Source of the DNA: Luteimonas rhizosphaerae
GTDB lineage: Bacteria; Pseudomonadota; Gammaproteobacteria; Xanthomonadales; Xanthomonadaceae
Assembly (NCBI RefSeq): GCF_002849595.1
Contig: NZ_NRQR01000025.1
Coordinates: 160,080-224,079, forward strand
Direction: 5' to 3'
Length of the DNA stretch: 64,000 bases
In this document: positions 25,456-34,591 of the stretch, piece after piece
How the letters are laid out: each line of letters begins with the position of its first letter
How positions within the stretch are numbered: the first letter of the stretch is position 1
Notes under the pieces: model-generated
Told to the model about the DNA's origin: nothing
The model's input: only the letters and a program-made list of their open reading frames with translations
Database searches by the model: none
Translations under genes and position numbers: made by a program

Positions 25456-27540
25456 TCACGCCAACGGCGTGGGTCTCGCCAGCGCGTAGCCCTGCGCGTA
25501 ATCGACCCCGATCTCGCGCAGCCGGGCCACGATCTGCTCGTCCTCGGCGAACTCGGCGATGGTGCGCAAGCCCATCACGTGGCCGATGTGGTTGATCGCC
25601 TCGACCATGGCCTGGTCGATCGGGTCGACCAGGATGTCGCGCACGAAGGCGCCGTCGATCTTGAGGAAGTCGACCGGCAGATGTTTCAGATAGGCGAAGG
25701 ACGACATGCCGCTGCCGAAATCGTCGAGGGCGAAGGCGCAGCCCATCCCTTTCAGTTCCGCCATCAGGACCGATGCCTGCGCCAGGTTCCCGATGGCGGC
25801 GGTTTCGGTAACTTCGAAACAGATCCGGGCCGCGTCCACCCCGCTGCACTCGAACGCGGCGCGGACGTCGTCCGCCATCGCCTCGTCGGCCAGGGAGGCG
25901 CCGGACAGGTTGATCGCGAACACGCTGTCCGTGTCGTCGCCGTCCCGGGCCAGGCGCGTGAGAACGGTCCGGATCACCCAGCGGTCGAGCGTGGGCATCA
26001 GGCCGTAGCGCTCGGCGGCCGGGATGAAGGCCATCGGCATCACGATGCTGCCATCGGTATCGCGGAGCCGCAGCAGGACCTCCCGATGCAGGATCCGGCC
26101 GTCCTGCAGGGAATAGATCGGCTGCGCATGCAGCAGCAGGCGGTCGTCTTCGAGTGCGCGGTTGATGCGGCCGATCCACTCCATCTCGCCGTGCCGGCGC
26201 GCGAGTGCCTCGTCCTGCTGCCGGTACGTGTACACCCGGTTGCGTCCACGGTCCTTGGCGACGTAGCAGGCGGCGTCGGCTGCACTGAGAATCTCCATCG
26301 GCGTCATGCTGGCGTCGCTGAAATCGACCTGGCCGATGCTGACCGCGACAGGAAAGCGCTTGTCTTGCCAGCTGAAAACGAGGTCGGACGCCGCGCGGCG
26401 CAGTGCATCGGCCGTTGCACTCGAGTCGTCGGGCGCGCTGTCTTCGAGCAGCACGCCGAATTCATCGCCGCCCAGCCGCGCCAGCACGTCGGTCCTGCGC
26501 AACGAGGCCTTGAGCACCGTCGACACCTGGCGCAACAGCTCGTCCCCGGCCGTGTGGCCGCAGGTGTCGTTCACCACCTTGAACTGGTCCAGGTCCAGAT
26601 ACAGCAGCGAGTGTCGCGAGCCGTGCTGGCACGCGCTCTGCAGTGCCGCACGAAGCCGCTGGTCGAATTCGTTGCGGTTGACGAGTCCGGTCAGCGGATC
26701 GTGCAGCGCCTGGTAGCGGATCTCCGCCGCCATGCGTCGTGACGGCGACACGTCCCGGAACGCGATCACTGCGCCGCCCGGCCGCGCGCCGCGATCGGCG
26801 AGCGGCGCGACCGATCCTTCGATGGAGAACACCTCGCCGTCGCGCCGGACGAGCAGGGTGCGGTCACCGAGCTGGCGCGCGACATCGCTGCCGACGGCGC
26901 TCGCGATCAGCTCGCGCACGTCCGTGGCGGCGTCTTCGTCGACGAACTGCAGCACATCGCTGCAGGGGCGTCCCAGCGCTTCCTCGTGCCGCCAGCCCGA
27001 CAGCTGCTCGGCCGCCTCGTTGAGAAAGGTGATGGCGCCATCGGCGTCGGTCGTGGCGACGCCATCGGCGATCGATCGCAGGGTGGTCTGCGCCCATTCC
27101 CGCTCGTTCGACAACGCGTCTTCGGCGCGCTTGCGCGGACTGATGTCGCGGAAGAAGCCGACGAACAGGCGCCGACCTTCGATCTCGATGTCCGCGAACG
27201 AGATATCGACCGGAACGTCCCGGCCATCGGCGCGGATCGCGACGATCTCGGTCGCCCGCCAATCCAGGGTGCGGAGGCCGCTGTCCAGATACCGGCGCAC
27301 GCCGAGACGATGCGCCTCGCGATGATGCGGATGCTGGAGGATCTCGAGGTTCTGGCCGACCAGCGCGTCCGGCTCGTAACCCAGGACCTCGCGCACGGCT
27401 GGATTGGCCGAGACGATGGTGCTGTCGACGTCGAGGATCAGCACGGCATCCGTCGTCGTTTCCCACAACGTGCCGTACAGCTGCTCGACCTGCCGCCTGA
27501 GCGGACGGAACGGAGGCGACGCCAGTGGCGTGGTGGTCAT
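25456..27540 (-). CDS. PAS-PAS-GGDEF-EAL cyclic-di-GMP signalling protein
   Basis: A cytoplasmic protein of 694 aa with no membrane segments. PAS 1 (about 20-140) begins ETTTDAVLILD; PAS 2 (about 145-265) contains TTLRSIADGVATTD. The GGDEF domain has an intact active site GGDEF (357-361) and an RxxD inhibitory site four residues long at 348-351. The EAL domain has EVLLRL in place of EALLR, with NLSG, FEVTET, DDFGSGMSSF and KIDGAFVRD present, so metal ligands seem complete. It could both make and degrade c-di-GMP under control of a PAS-bound signal. A strong AGGAG precedes the ATG. Divergent from the fumarase gene. Confidence 0.92.
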   Translation of the reverse strand: MTTTPLASPPFRPLRRQVEQLYGTLWETTTDAVLILDVDSTIVSANPAVREVLGYEPDALVGQNLEILQHPHHREAHRLGVRRYLDSGLRTLDWRATEIVAIRADGRDVPVDISFADIEIEGRRLFVGFFRDISPRKRAEDALSNEREWAQTTLRSIADGVATTDADGAITFLNEAAEQLSGWRHEEALGRPCSDVLQFVDEDAATDVRELIASAVGSDVARQLGDRTLLVRRDGEVFSIEGSVAPLADRGARPGGAVIAFRDVSPSRRMAAEIRYQALHDPLTGLVNRNEFDQRLRAALQSACQHGSRHSLLYLDLDQFKVVNDTCGHTAGDELLRQVSTVLKASLRRTDVLARLGGDEFGVLLEDSAPDDSSATADALRRAASDLVFSWQDKRFPVAVSIGQVDFSDASMTPMEILSAADAACYVAKDRGRNRVYTYRQQDEALARRHGEMEWIGRINRALEDDRLLLHAQPIYSLQDGRILHREVLLRLRDTDGSIVMPMAFIPAAERYGLMPTLDRWVIRTVLTRLARDGDDTDSVFAINLSGASLADEAMADDVRAAFECSGVDAARICFEVTETAAIGNLAQASVLMAELKGMGCAFALDDFGSGMSSFAYLKHLPVDFLKIDGAFVRDILVDPIDQAMVEAINHIGHVMGLRTIAEFAEDEQIVARLREIGVDYAQGYALARPTPLA

Positions 27541-27666
27541 CGGATGTCGCTCCTGACAGCCCGGAAGGTCGCGTCGAACGCGTGCTCCCGTGCCGTCGGC
27601 CGAAGCCGCCCGGACCGGGAGTGGAGCGGTACCTGAAGTTACACTATCGGCCCCCAGCCAGAGGCC

Positions 27667-29196
27667 TTGAGCGCCGTGACCCAGATCCGCCAGGAAGACC
27701 TGATCCAGTCCGTCGCCGACGCGCTGCAGTACATCAGCTACTACCACCCGGTCGACTACATCAGGAACCTCGCCGCCGCCTACGAGCGCGAGGCCTCGCC
27801 GGCCGCGAAGGACGCGATCGCGCAGATCCTGATCAACTCGCGCATGTGCGCCGAAGGCCACCGGCCGATCTGCCAGGACACCGGCATCGTCTCCGTGTTC
27901 CTCGAGATCGGCATGTCGGTGCGCTGGGACGACGCGACGATGGGCGTCGAGGACATGGTCAACGAAGGCGTCCGCCGCGCCTACGCGCATCCGGACAACA
28001 AGCTGCGCGCCTCGGTGCTGGCCGACCCGGCCGGCAAGCGCATCAACACCAAGGACAACACGCCGGGCGTGGTCAACGTCAGGATCGTGCCGGGCAACAC
28101 GGTCGATGTGATCGTCGCGGCCAAGGGCGGCGGCTCGGAAGCGAAGTCGAAGTTCGCGATGCTCAACCCGTCCGATTCGATCGTCGACTGGGTGCTCAAG
28201 ACCGTGCCGACGATGGGCGCCGGCTGGTGCCCGCCGGGCATGCTTGGCATCGGCATCGGCGGCACCGCCGAGAAGGCGATGCTGCTGGCCAAGGAAGCGC
28301 TGATGGAGCCGATCGACATCGTCGAGCTGCAGGCCCGCGGCGCGTCGAACCGCGCCGAAGAACTGCGGCTGGAGCTCTACGACAAGGTCAACGCGCTCGG
28401 CATCGGCGCGCAGGGCCTGGGCGGGCTGACCACGGTGCTCGACATCAAGGTCAAGGATTTTCCGACCCACGCGGCGAACCTGCCGGTCGCGCTGATCCCG
28501 AACTGCGCGGCCACGCGCCACGCGCATTTCACGCTGGATGGCAGCGGCCCGGTGATGCTCGATCCGCCGTCGCTCGCCGACTGGCCGGAGCTGACCTACA
28601 ACCCGACCGGCGCGCGCCGCGTCGACCTCGACACGATCACCCCGGACGAGGTCACGACCTTCAAGCCGGGTGAGGTGCTGCTGCTGAGCGGCAAGCTGCT
28701 GACCGGCCGCGACGCCGCGCACAAGCGCATGGTCGAGATGCTCAACCGCGGCGAGACGCTGCCGGTCGACCTCAAGGGCCGCTTCATCTACTACGTCGGC
28801 CCGGTCGATCCGGTGCGCGACGAAGTCGTCGGCCCCGCGGGCCCGACCACCGCGACGCGCATGGACAAGTTCACCGACCAGATCCTTGAACAGACCGGCC
28901 TGCTGGGCATGGTCGGCAAGGCCGAGCGTGGCCCGGCCGCGATCGAGGCGATCAGGAAGCACAAGTCGGTCTACCTGATGGCGGTCGGTGGCTCGGCGTA
29001 TCTGGTGTCGAAGGCGATCAAGGCGGCGAAGGTGCTCGCGTTCGAGGACCTCGGCATGGAAGCGATCTACGAGTTCGAAGTGCAGGACATGCCGGTGACC
29101 GTCGCCGTCGATTCGGCCGGCACCTCGGTGCACGAGACCGGTCCACGCGAGTGGAAGGCGCGCATCGGCGGCATTCCGGTGGTCGAGATCGCGTGA
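27667..29196 (+). CDS. fumA: Class I fumarate hydratase (Fe-S dependent)
   Basis: A 509-aa single-chain enzyme combining the two halves that are separate (alpha/beta) in some bacteria. It hydrates fumarate to malate with an oxygen-sensitive [4Fe-4S] cluster. Cluster-type cysteines appear in RPICQDTG, AGWCPPG and NCAATRH. The substrate-site motif GGSAYLVSKAIK and ending GTSVHETGP belong to the beta half. The start is TTG at 27667 (AGAGG upstream); a GTG at 27676 is possible. In this window it complements sdhCDAB in the TCA cycle. Class I proteins of this length are fumA/fumB-like. Confidence 0.94.
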   Translation: MSAVTQIRQEDLIQSVADALQYISYYHPVDYIRNLAAAYEREASPAAKDAIAQILINSRMCAEGHRPICQDTGIVSVFLEIGMSVRWDDATMGVEDMVNEGVRRAYAHPDNKLRASVLADPAGKRINTKDNTPGVVNVRIVPGNTVDVIVAAKGGGSEAKSKFAMLNPSDSIVDWVLKTVPTMGAGWCPPGMLGIGIGGTAEKAMLLAKEALMEPIDIVELQARGASNRAEELRLELYDKVNALGIGAQGLGGLTTVLDIKVKDFPTHAANLPVALIPNCAATRHAHFTLDGSGPVMLDPPSLADWPELTYNPTGARRVDLDTITPDEVTTFKPGEVLLLSGKLLTGRDAAHKRMVEMLNRGETLPVDLKGRFIYYVGPVDPVRDEVVGPAGPTTATRMDKFTDQILEQTGLLGMVGKAERGPAAIEAIRKHKSVYLMAVGGSAYLVSKAIKAAKVLAFEDLGMEAIYEFEVQDMPVTVAVDSAGTSVHETGPREWKARIGGIPVVEIA

Positions 29197-29204
29197 CCCA
29201 CACC

Positions 29205-29230
29205 CACCGCCGGCGACGTGGCCGGCGGTG
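29205..29230 (+). terminator. Hairpin between fumarase and the GST gene
   Basis: A perfect 10-bp stem (CACCGCCGGC/GCCGGCGGTG) with a 6-nt loop, 9 nt after the fumarase stop. No T-tract follows, and the GST ATG is only 21 nt further, so it may attenuate rather than stop transcription. Confidence 0.4.
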
Positions 29231-29251
29231 CATTCCGGACCGGAGACCGTC

Positions 29252-29887
29252 ATGTCCGTCGTGCTTTACGGTGCCCCGGGCACCGCGTCGCTGGTGGTGC
29301 ACTGGCTGCTGATCGAGCTGGGCATCGAACACGAGCTCCATCCGCTGGATTTCTCGGTGCAGGCGCAGAAGTCGCCGGCGTACCTGGCGCTCAACCCGGC
29401 TGGCCGGGTCCCGACGCTGGTCCTCGACGGCCAGGTGCTGACCGAGTCTGCGGCGATCGCGATGCATCTCGCCGATCTGCATCCGCGGGCGGGTCTGGCG
29501 CCGCCGCCGGGCTCGCCCGCGCGGGGCGCCTACTACCGCTGGCTGTGCATCTGCGTCTACACGCTGATGCCGGCCTACCGCAGCTGGTTCTATCCGCACG
29601 AACCCGCGGGCGAGCCGCATGCCGCGGCGGTCGCCGCGCGTGCCCGCACGCAGATCGAAGCGGTCTGGCAGCAGGTCGCCGACCATCTCGACGCGACCGG
29701 CCCCTATCTGCTCGGCGACACCGTGTCGGCAGCGGATTTCGTGTTGACGATGCTGATGCGCTGGTCGCGCGCGATGCCGCGCCCCAGCGACGACTGGCCG
29801 GCGCTCGCCGCGCATGCGCGCCGGATGAAGGCGCGCCCGTCGTTCGTGGAGGTCTACCGGCGCGAGGGCCTGACCGACTGGACCTGA
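29252..29887 (+). CDS. Glutathione S-transferase family protein
   Basis: A 211-aa two-domain protein. The N-terminal thioredoxin-like half has the LNPAGRVPTLVLDG and LTESAAIAMHLAD motifs that bind glutathione (Pro, Glu-Ser). The C-terminal half is all-helical with LLGDTVSAADFVLTML. The start at 29252 (MSVVLYG) is taken over 29228, as the fold begins directly with VVLYG. Substrate unknown. It is 55 nt after the fumarase stop. Confidence 0.88.
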   Translation: MSVVLYGAPGTASLVVHWLLIELGIEHELHPLDFSVQAQKSPAYLALNPAGRVPTLVLDGQVLTESAAIAMHLADLHPRAGLAPPPGSPARGAYYRWLCICVYTLMPAYRSWFYPHEPAGEPHAAAVAARARTQIEAVWQQVADHLDATGPYLLGDTVSAADFVLTMLMRWSRAMPRPSDDWPALAAHARRMKARPSFVEVYRREGLTDWT

Positions 29888-29921
29888 CGCGCCGCGGCCC
29901 GGCCGCGACGCGCCGCCGGGT

Positions 29922-31070
29922 TCAGAACCATTCGAGCAGCGAGATCCCCAGGCCGACGTACGTCGCCTTGTGGTTGTAGTCGATCAGGCTTTCGCCGTAA
30001 CCGCTGAACACCTGCAGGTGGCCGCGGAACGCGCGGTGGATCGGAAATCCCCAGTCGAACTGCAGCGCGCCGCGCGAGCGGTCGCCGCCACGCAGCGAGT
30101 GCCGCGCCATCAGCGAATATTCGTGGCCGTCGCGGACGTGGGTCAGCGTGACGTCGCCGCGGCCCATGTAGTCCTCGATGTCGGGATTGTTGTCGTCGTC
30201 GCCCTCGGAGATCCGTATCCACGGCCGGGCCGTCAGCGCCCAGTTGTCGCGGTCAAGGCCGACGTTGAACATCACCCGGTTCCAGCTGCGCGACAGCGGA
30301 TCGCTGCGCCCGTTGGACTGGTGATTGATGCCGATGGCCGCCATGCGTCCGTTCCAGCCGGCGATGCTGTAGCCGTTGCGGAACACCAGCAGCACTTCGG
30401 GCTCGTAGTTGGTCTCGCGGAACGGCCGCGAATCCTCGCTGTTGTAGGTCTGCCAGCGCGAGCTCTGGGTGTAGCCCATCCAGATGTCGCCGTTGTTGCC
30501 GAACAGGTCTTCCCAGGCCTTGGTCTTGAAGCTCAGCTGGAACTTCGTCTCCACGCTGTCGAGCACCTGCGGCGTGGTCACGGTGTTGTCGGGATTCGGC
30601 GAGGAGGGCGTGTCGTTGACCTTGCTGGTCCAGAACGCCGGCAACAGGTAGACGGGCTTATAGGCCCGCATGTTGAAGATGCCGAGCTTGGAGTCCTTCG
30701 CGAGTTCCCAGCGGCTGTCGAGCAGCGAGCCTTTGCCCGCGTTGGCGATCGCGCTGTCGACCGGATCCATCGCGTCGTAGCCGTAGAGGTTCGGGTTGCG
30801 GCCGCTGTCGTCGCGCGTGATCGCGTCGAGCGTCGCCGGATCGGCCTCGCCGTCGCGCACTTCGCGCGCCTGCTCGGCGACCAGGTCGGCGAATTCGGGC
30901 AGCGGCGCGGCGCGCCGGGTCACGGCGTCGAAGCAGGCCAGGCGCTGCGCGTCCTGCTCCAGCGGAATGCAGGCGTCGATGCTGGCCGGGGCATCGGGGC
31001 CGGTCTGGGCGGCGGCGATCGGCGACGCGCCGGCGATCGCGAGGAATATCAAAGAGTGCCGCAGGGTCAT
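29922..31070 (-). CDS. pldA: Outer-membrane phospholipase A (PldA)
   Basis: A 382-aa outer-membrane beta-barrel. The signal peptide (MTLRHSLIFLAIAGASPIAAA) is followed by a periplasmic N-terminal extension of about 95 residues with two Cys. The barrel carries the OMPLA active site INHQSNGRSDPLSRSWNR: catalytic His near 249, Ser near 251 and calcium-site residues. The chain ends in an aromatic (LLEWF), as BAM substrates do. It hydrolyses phospholipids that reach the outer leaflet. Its ATG overlaps the stop of mscS (ATGA), so it is the third gene of an operon with DUF456 and mscS. Confidence 0.93.
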   Translation of the reverse strand: MTLRHSLIFLAIAGASPIAAAQTGPDAPASIDACIPLEQDAQRLACFDAVTRRAAPLPEFADLVAEQAREVRDGEADPATLDAITRDDSGRNPNLYGYDAMDPVDSAIANAGKGSLLDSRWELAKDSKLGIFNMRAYKPVYLLPAFWTSKVNDTPSSPNPDNTVTTPQVLDSVETKFQLSFKTKAWEDLFGNNGDIWMGYTQSSRWQTYNSEDSRPFRETNYEPEVLLVFRNGYSIAGWNGRMAAIGINHQSNGRSDPLSRSWNRVMFNVGLDRDNWALTARPWIRISEGDDDNNPDIEDYMGRGDVTLTHVRDGHEYSLMARHSLRGGDRSRGALQFDWGFPIHRAFRGHLQVFSGYGESLIDYNHKATYVGLGISLLEWF

Positions 31071-32329
31071 GGAAGCGTGGTCCTTGGGGTCAGCAGGTTC
31101 TGGTAATCCCCGGTGTTCTGCGCTTCGGCGACCTGCTTGTCAATGTCGCGGTTGACCGAGGTGTCGACGCCGGCACTGTGCGCGGGCTCCGATCCGGCGT
31201 CGGGCGCCGGCGCCGCGGCCGGGTCGTCCTCGCGTGCGAGCACCACGTGGGAGACCGCTTTCGGTCCCTGGATGCCGGCGCGCGCGTAGGCGCCCTTGAC
31301 CAGGCGGATCGCTTCGCTGCGGATCTTGCCGAGGTCGCTCTGGCGCTGGTCGACCCAGCCGAAGAAGCGCAGCACGATGCCCGACGCGCCGTATTCGACC
31401 ACCATCCAGGACGGCGCCGGCTCGGCCAGCACACCGTCGATGCCCGCGATCTCGGCCAGGGCGATCGCCTGCGCATCGCTGATCGACTGGCTGCCGTCGA
31501 TGTGGAACGTGAAGTCGAAACGGCGTTGCGGATTGCTGCTGAAATTGAGGATCACCGCCTTGAACACCAGCGCGTTGGGCAGGCGCAGCTCGTTGCCTTC
31601 CAGTGTGACCAGGACCATCGCCCGCGCGCTGAGCGCCGCGACCTTGCCCTCGTAGGTGTCGATGCGGACCAGGTCGCCGGGACCGAACGGGCGTCGCAGG
31701 CTCAGCAGGATGCCGGCGATGTAGTTCTCGGCGATGTCCTTGAACGCGAAGCCGAGCGCGATGCCGAGCACGCCGGCCGAGCCCAGCAGCGCCCCCACCA
31801 GCGCGGTCGCGTTGAGCAGGTCGAGCGCGACGACGATGCCCAGCAGCAGGATCACCGTGTAGACCACGCGGCGGATCAGGCCGTCGAGATACGGGTTGTG
31901 CTTCTTCAGCCGCAGCCAGTGCAGGCGCGTGGAGACGAAGCGGCCCAGCCACGACGCCAGCAGCACGATGACGATCGCGGCCAGCAGCAGGGGCAGGTTC
32001 GCCGCCAGCCGCATCAGCTTGGCCTGGGCCTGTGCGTAGACCGCATCGAAACGGCCTCGGACGTCGATGTCCTCGACCGTCGGCGGCGGGGCGGTCGCCG
32101 GCGTCGCGGCGGCCGCAGGCGCGTCGACTGCGGTGGGTGCCGTTGCCGGCGTGACGGGCGCCTGCGCGAACGCGGGCGTGGCAACAACGGCCAGCAGCAG
32201 CGACAGCAGCCCGCAGTGCCCCCGTCGTCGCGACGCTTGCGCCCGGGCGGGACGGGAAGGGGGCGGAGCGTCGGGACGGTGCGCGTCGGGCGCGAACGGA
32301 AACCACGTCATGCGGCGGAACATCCTCAT
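31067..32329 (-). CDS. Small-conductance mechanosensitive channel, MscS family
   Basis: A 420-aa protein. A possible signal segment (LLSLLLAVVATPAFA) near residues 38-55 is followed by a Pro/Ala/Thr-rich linker. Three membrane helices follow, the pore-lining third with ALLGSAGVLGIALGFAFKDIAENY. The beta domain begins RRPFGPGDLVRI. The Gly/Ala pattern of the pore helix fits MscS. The ATG at 32329 overlaps the DUF456 stop (ATGA) and its own stop overlaps the pldA start. It relieves osmotic downshock; coupling to PldA suggests an envelope-stress unit. Confidence 0.9.
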   Translation of the reverse strand: MRMFRRMTWFPFAPDAHRPDAPPPSRPARAQASRRRGHCGLLSLLLAVVATPAFAQAPVTPATAPTAVDAPAAAATPATAPPPTVEDIDVRGRFDAVYAQAQAKLMRLAANLPLLLAAIVIVLLASWLGRFVSTRLHWLRLKKHNPYLDGLIRRVVYTVILLLGIVVALDLLNATALVGALLGSAGVLGIALGFAFKDIAENYIAGILLSLRRPFGPGDLVRIDTYEGKVAALSARAMVLVTLEGNELRLPNALVFKAVILNFSSNPQRRFDFTFHIDGSQSISDAQAIALAEIAGIDGVLAEPAPSWMVVEYGASGIVLRFFGWVDQRQSDLGKIRSEAIRLVKGAYARAGIQGPKAVSHVVLAREDDPAAAPAPDAGSEPAHSAGVDTSVNRDIDKQVAEAQNTGDYQNLLTPRTTLP

Positions 32330-32826
32330 GCGAACCAGGCCAGGGTGAAGATGCCGAGCATCAGCACGGCGAGCGACAGCTTGAGCGCCACGCCGATCGC
32401 GATGCCGACCCAGGTGCCGATACCGACGCGCGTCGCCTGACCGAGACCGTCGGCGCGCAGGTTGCGGCGGCTCGCCAGCTCGCCGGCGACGGCGCCGATG
32501 AAGGGCCCGGCGAACAGACCCGGGATCCCGAAGAACAGGCCGACGAACGTGCCCACGACCGCGCCGACCAGCGCGAGCCGGCTCGCGCCGACACGCTTGG
32601 CGCCGATCGCCGTCGCCCAGAAGTCGACGATGAAGGACACCGCGGTCAGCACGCCGAGCACCCCGAGCGTGATCCAGCCGACCCGTTCGAAGCCGTCGGC
32701 CCAGGCCGCGAGCAGCATGCCGGCGAACACCAGCGGCATGCCGGGCAAGGCCGGCAGCACGACGCCCGCGAGTCCGATCAGGACCAGCAGGATCGCAAGA
32801 ATGGTCCACAACACCTGCAGGTCCAT
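32326..32826 (-). CDS. DUF456 family membrane protein
   Basis: A 166-aa protein with about four or five membrane segments. It has the family's glycine-rich repeats LPALPGMPLVFAG and FFGIPGLFAGPFIGAVAGE. The function of DUF456 is unknown. The ATG at 32826 has CGGAGCG upstream; an earlier in-frame start at 32973 is rejected. First gene of the DUF456-mscS-pldA operon, joined to mscS by an ATGA overlap. Confidence 0.85.
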   Translation of the reverse strand: MDLQVLWTILAILLVLIGLAGVVLPALPGMPLVFAGMLLAAWADGFERVGWITLGVLGVLTAVSFIVDFWATAIGAKRVGASRLALVGAVVGTFVGLFFGIPGLFAGPFIGAVAGELASRRNLRADGLGQATRVGIGTWVGIAIGVALKLSLAVLMLGIFTLAWFA

Positions 32827-33084
32827 TGACGCTCCGATGGGGGCCGTCGGCGCGCGGAATGCGGGGCCTGGAACGGCGATTGCAATTTGAGAAATGCCGG
32901 GGTAGTTTGCAGGCGCTGTGTTTGTCAAGGTCACCGTGAATCGTGGCCTGGATGCAGTTGATTGCGTCGGCATCGTCCCACCGGTCCGCTACATCGTCGC
33001 ACCTCGTTTCCTCCTTGCAACCAGCCGCCGTCAGGCGTTCCATCGATCAGCTTCAATCGACCAGTTACAGGGAGAGTGGCAACA

Positions 33085-33294
33085 ATGGCAAATCGCGAGA
33101 CCGGCACCGTGAAGTGGTTCAACGACGCGAAGGGCTTCGGCTTCATCAGCCGCGAGACCGGCGAAGACGTCTTCGTGCATTTCCGCGCCATCCAGGGTCA
33201 GGGCTTCAAGAGCCTGCAGGAAGGCCAGAAGGTCAGCTTCGAAGTCGTGCAGGGTCAGAAGGGCCTGCAGGCGGACGCCGTCCAGGCGGAGTGA
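33085..33294 (+). CDS. Second cold-shock protein, CspA family
   Basis: A 69-aa single cold-shock domain with KGFGFI and VFVHF RNA-binding motifs. GGGAG lies about 12 nt before the ATG. Very similar to the copy at 14913. The upstream region (32827-33084) is shared with the divergent DUF456 operon and has room for a long leader. Single gene closed by its own terminator. Confidence 0.96.
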   Translation: MANRETGTVKWFNDAKGFGFISRETGEDVFVHFRAIQGQGFKSLQEGQKVSFEVVQGQKGLQADAVQAE

Positions 33295-33317
33295 TCGCCA
33301 GGCGGTCCGATGCAACG

Positions 33318-33346
33318 AAAAACCCGGCCGATGGCCGGGTTTTTCG
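33318..33346 (+). terminator. Intrinsic terminator of the second cold-shock gene
   Basis: A perfect 12-bp inverted repeat AAAAACCCGGCC/GGCCGGGTTTTT with a 3-nt loop, 23 nt after the stop. It is symmetrical (A-tract and T-tract), so it can act on both strands and may also end the leftward gene at 33389. Confidence 0.93.
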
Positions 33347-33388
33347 TTTGCGTGATCCACAGCGCCTCAAGCGCTGCGGCGACTGAAG

Positions 33389-33871
33389 TCAGTAGACGTA
33401 GGCCTGTCCGTTCTGCACGCGGACGTAGGAGCCTTCCTGGATCCCGTTGAGATCGCTCTGGCTCAGCACGGTGGTGCGGCCGTCCTGCATGCGCACGTGC
33501 ACGTTGTACTGGCCACGGCCTTCGGTCCGGTTCTGGATCGCGTTGCCGGCCAGGGCACCGCCGACCGCGCCGGCGCCGATGGCGACGTTGCGACGGCCTT
33601 CGCTGTCGGTGTTGCGACGCGCCAGTTCCTTGCCCGCCACGGCGCCGACGATGCCGCCGATGACCGGGCCGGCAATGTTCGGGCTGTTGTTGCCGCCGAC
33701 GCTTTCGATCCGGGTCACGGTGCCGCAGTCGTAGCAGTTGGCCGGACGGTTGTTGTTGCCGTAGCCGCTTCCATAGCCACTGTTGCCGTAGCCGCCCGAC
33801 GGCGACGTGGCGCAGCCGGCCAATGCGATCGAGGCGGCGAGTACGGCGGTTCCGATCAGTCGGTTGTTCAT
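33389..33871 (-). CDS. Glycine-zipper outer-membrane lipoprotein (SlyB/Rcs-type)
   Basis: A 160-aa lipoprotein (AASIALAGC, Cys about 20). A Gly/Asn/Tyr-rich spacer (GYGNSGYGSGYGNN) is followed by the CYDCGTV segment, and then the glycine-zipper double helix AGPVIGGIVGAVAGKELA and GAGAVGGALAGNAI. The C-terminal domain is YNVHVRMQDGRTT. It resembles SlyB/PcP lipoproteins that associate with the outer membrane. The ATG at 33871 is preceded by GAGG; the 34000 start is rejected. Confidence 0.85.
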   Translation of the reverse strand: MNNRLIGTAVLAASIALAGCATSPSGGYGNSGYGSGYGNNNRPANCYDCGTVTRIESVGGNNSPNIAGPVIGGIVGAVAGKELARRNTDSEGRRNVAIGAGAVGGALAGNAIQNRTEGRGQYNVHVRMQDGRTTVLSQSDLNGIQEGSYVRVQNGQAYVY

Positions 33872-34043
33872 GAGGCGATCCTCCCGTGTCACGAGACTGT
33901 GGTTGACGCGGGCAGGGATGCCCGACGCGCCCAAGCTAGGCGGCGGCACGTGAATGCGAAGGCAATTCGCCGCCGGGGCACGCGTCGAGATGCCTGGCAT
34001 GCAGTCCTGATTCAGACGCCCGCCCCGTCACCGGGGGGAATCC

Positions 34044-34508
34044 TCAGCCGCGGAAATCCTGATGGCAGGCGCTGCAGGTCTCGCCGATCTGCTGGACCGT
34101 CGCGCCGAGACTGCCGCAGTCCGACGGCGGCGCCGCGAGCGCGGCGTCCAGCGTGCGGCGCAGGTGCGCGCCATGTGCGACGAAGCCGCGGTGGGCGCGC
34201 AGATCGGGAAAGGCGGGATCGAGATCGTTGCCCAGTGCCCGCATGGCCTGCAGGTGCACCAGGTTGTCCGTCGGCGCGCAGCGGTTGGCGTCGACGTTGC
34301 CCGACAGCTGCGCCATCTGCGCCTGGTAGAGCTGCATCACCGCGCCGGGATACCGGTCTTCCCAGGTCCTGCGGCTGTCGATGACGCGCAGCAGCATCAC
34401 GACCGCCACGACGCCAACAACCAGGCCGACGACGAAGACCACGAAGTAGCGGGCGGCCGCGGAGGGCGGCGTCGACGGGGCGCGGGCAGGCGGGGACAGA
34501 TCGGACAT
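34044..34508 (-). CDS. Membrane-anchored cytochrome c
   Basis: A 154-aa protein with one N-terminal membrane helix (YFVVFVVGLVVGVVAVVML, about 24-42) and a periplasmic helical domain. It ends with a single heme-c site CSACHQDF at the C-terminus, the position typical of cytochrome c'/class II proteins (CxxCH near the end of a four-helix bundle). Role in electron transfer or NO binding inferred. GGAGCCC precedes the ATG at 34508. Confidence 0.75.
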   Translation of the reverse strand: MSDLSPPARAPSTPPSAAARYFVVFVVGLVVGVVAVVMLLRVIDSRRTWEDRYPGAVMQLYQAQMAQLSGNVDANRCAPTDNLVHLQAMRALGNDLDPAFPDLRAHRGFVAHGAHLRRTLDAALAAPPSDCGSLGATVQQIGETCSACHQDFRG

Positions 34509-34591
34509 CGCGGGCTCCAGGGCTGGCATGCGGTCGCCGCGGACGGTAGCACGCAGTCCGGCACCGGGCCGGCGGCCGGTAGAATGACGCG

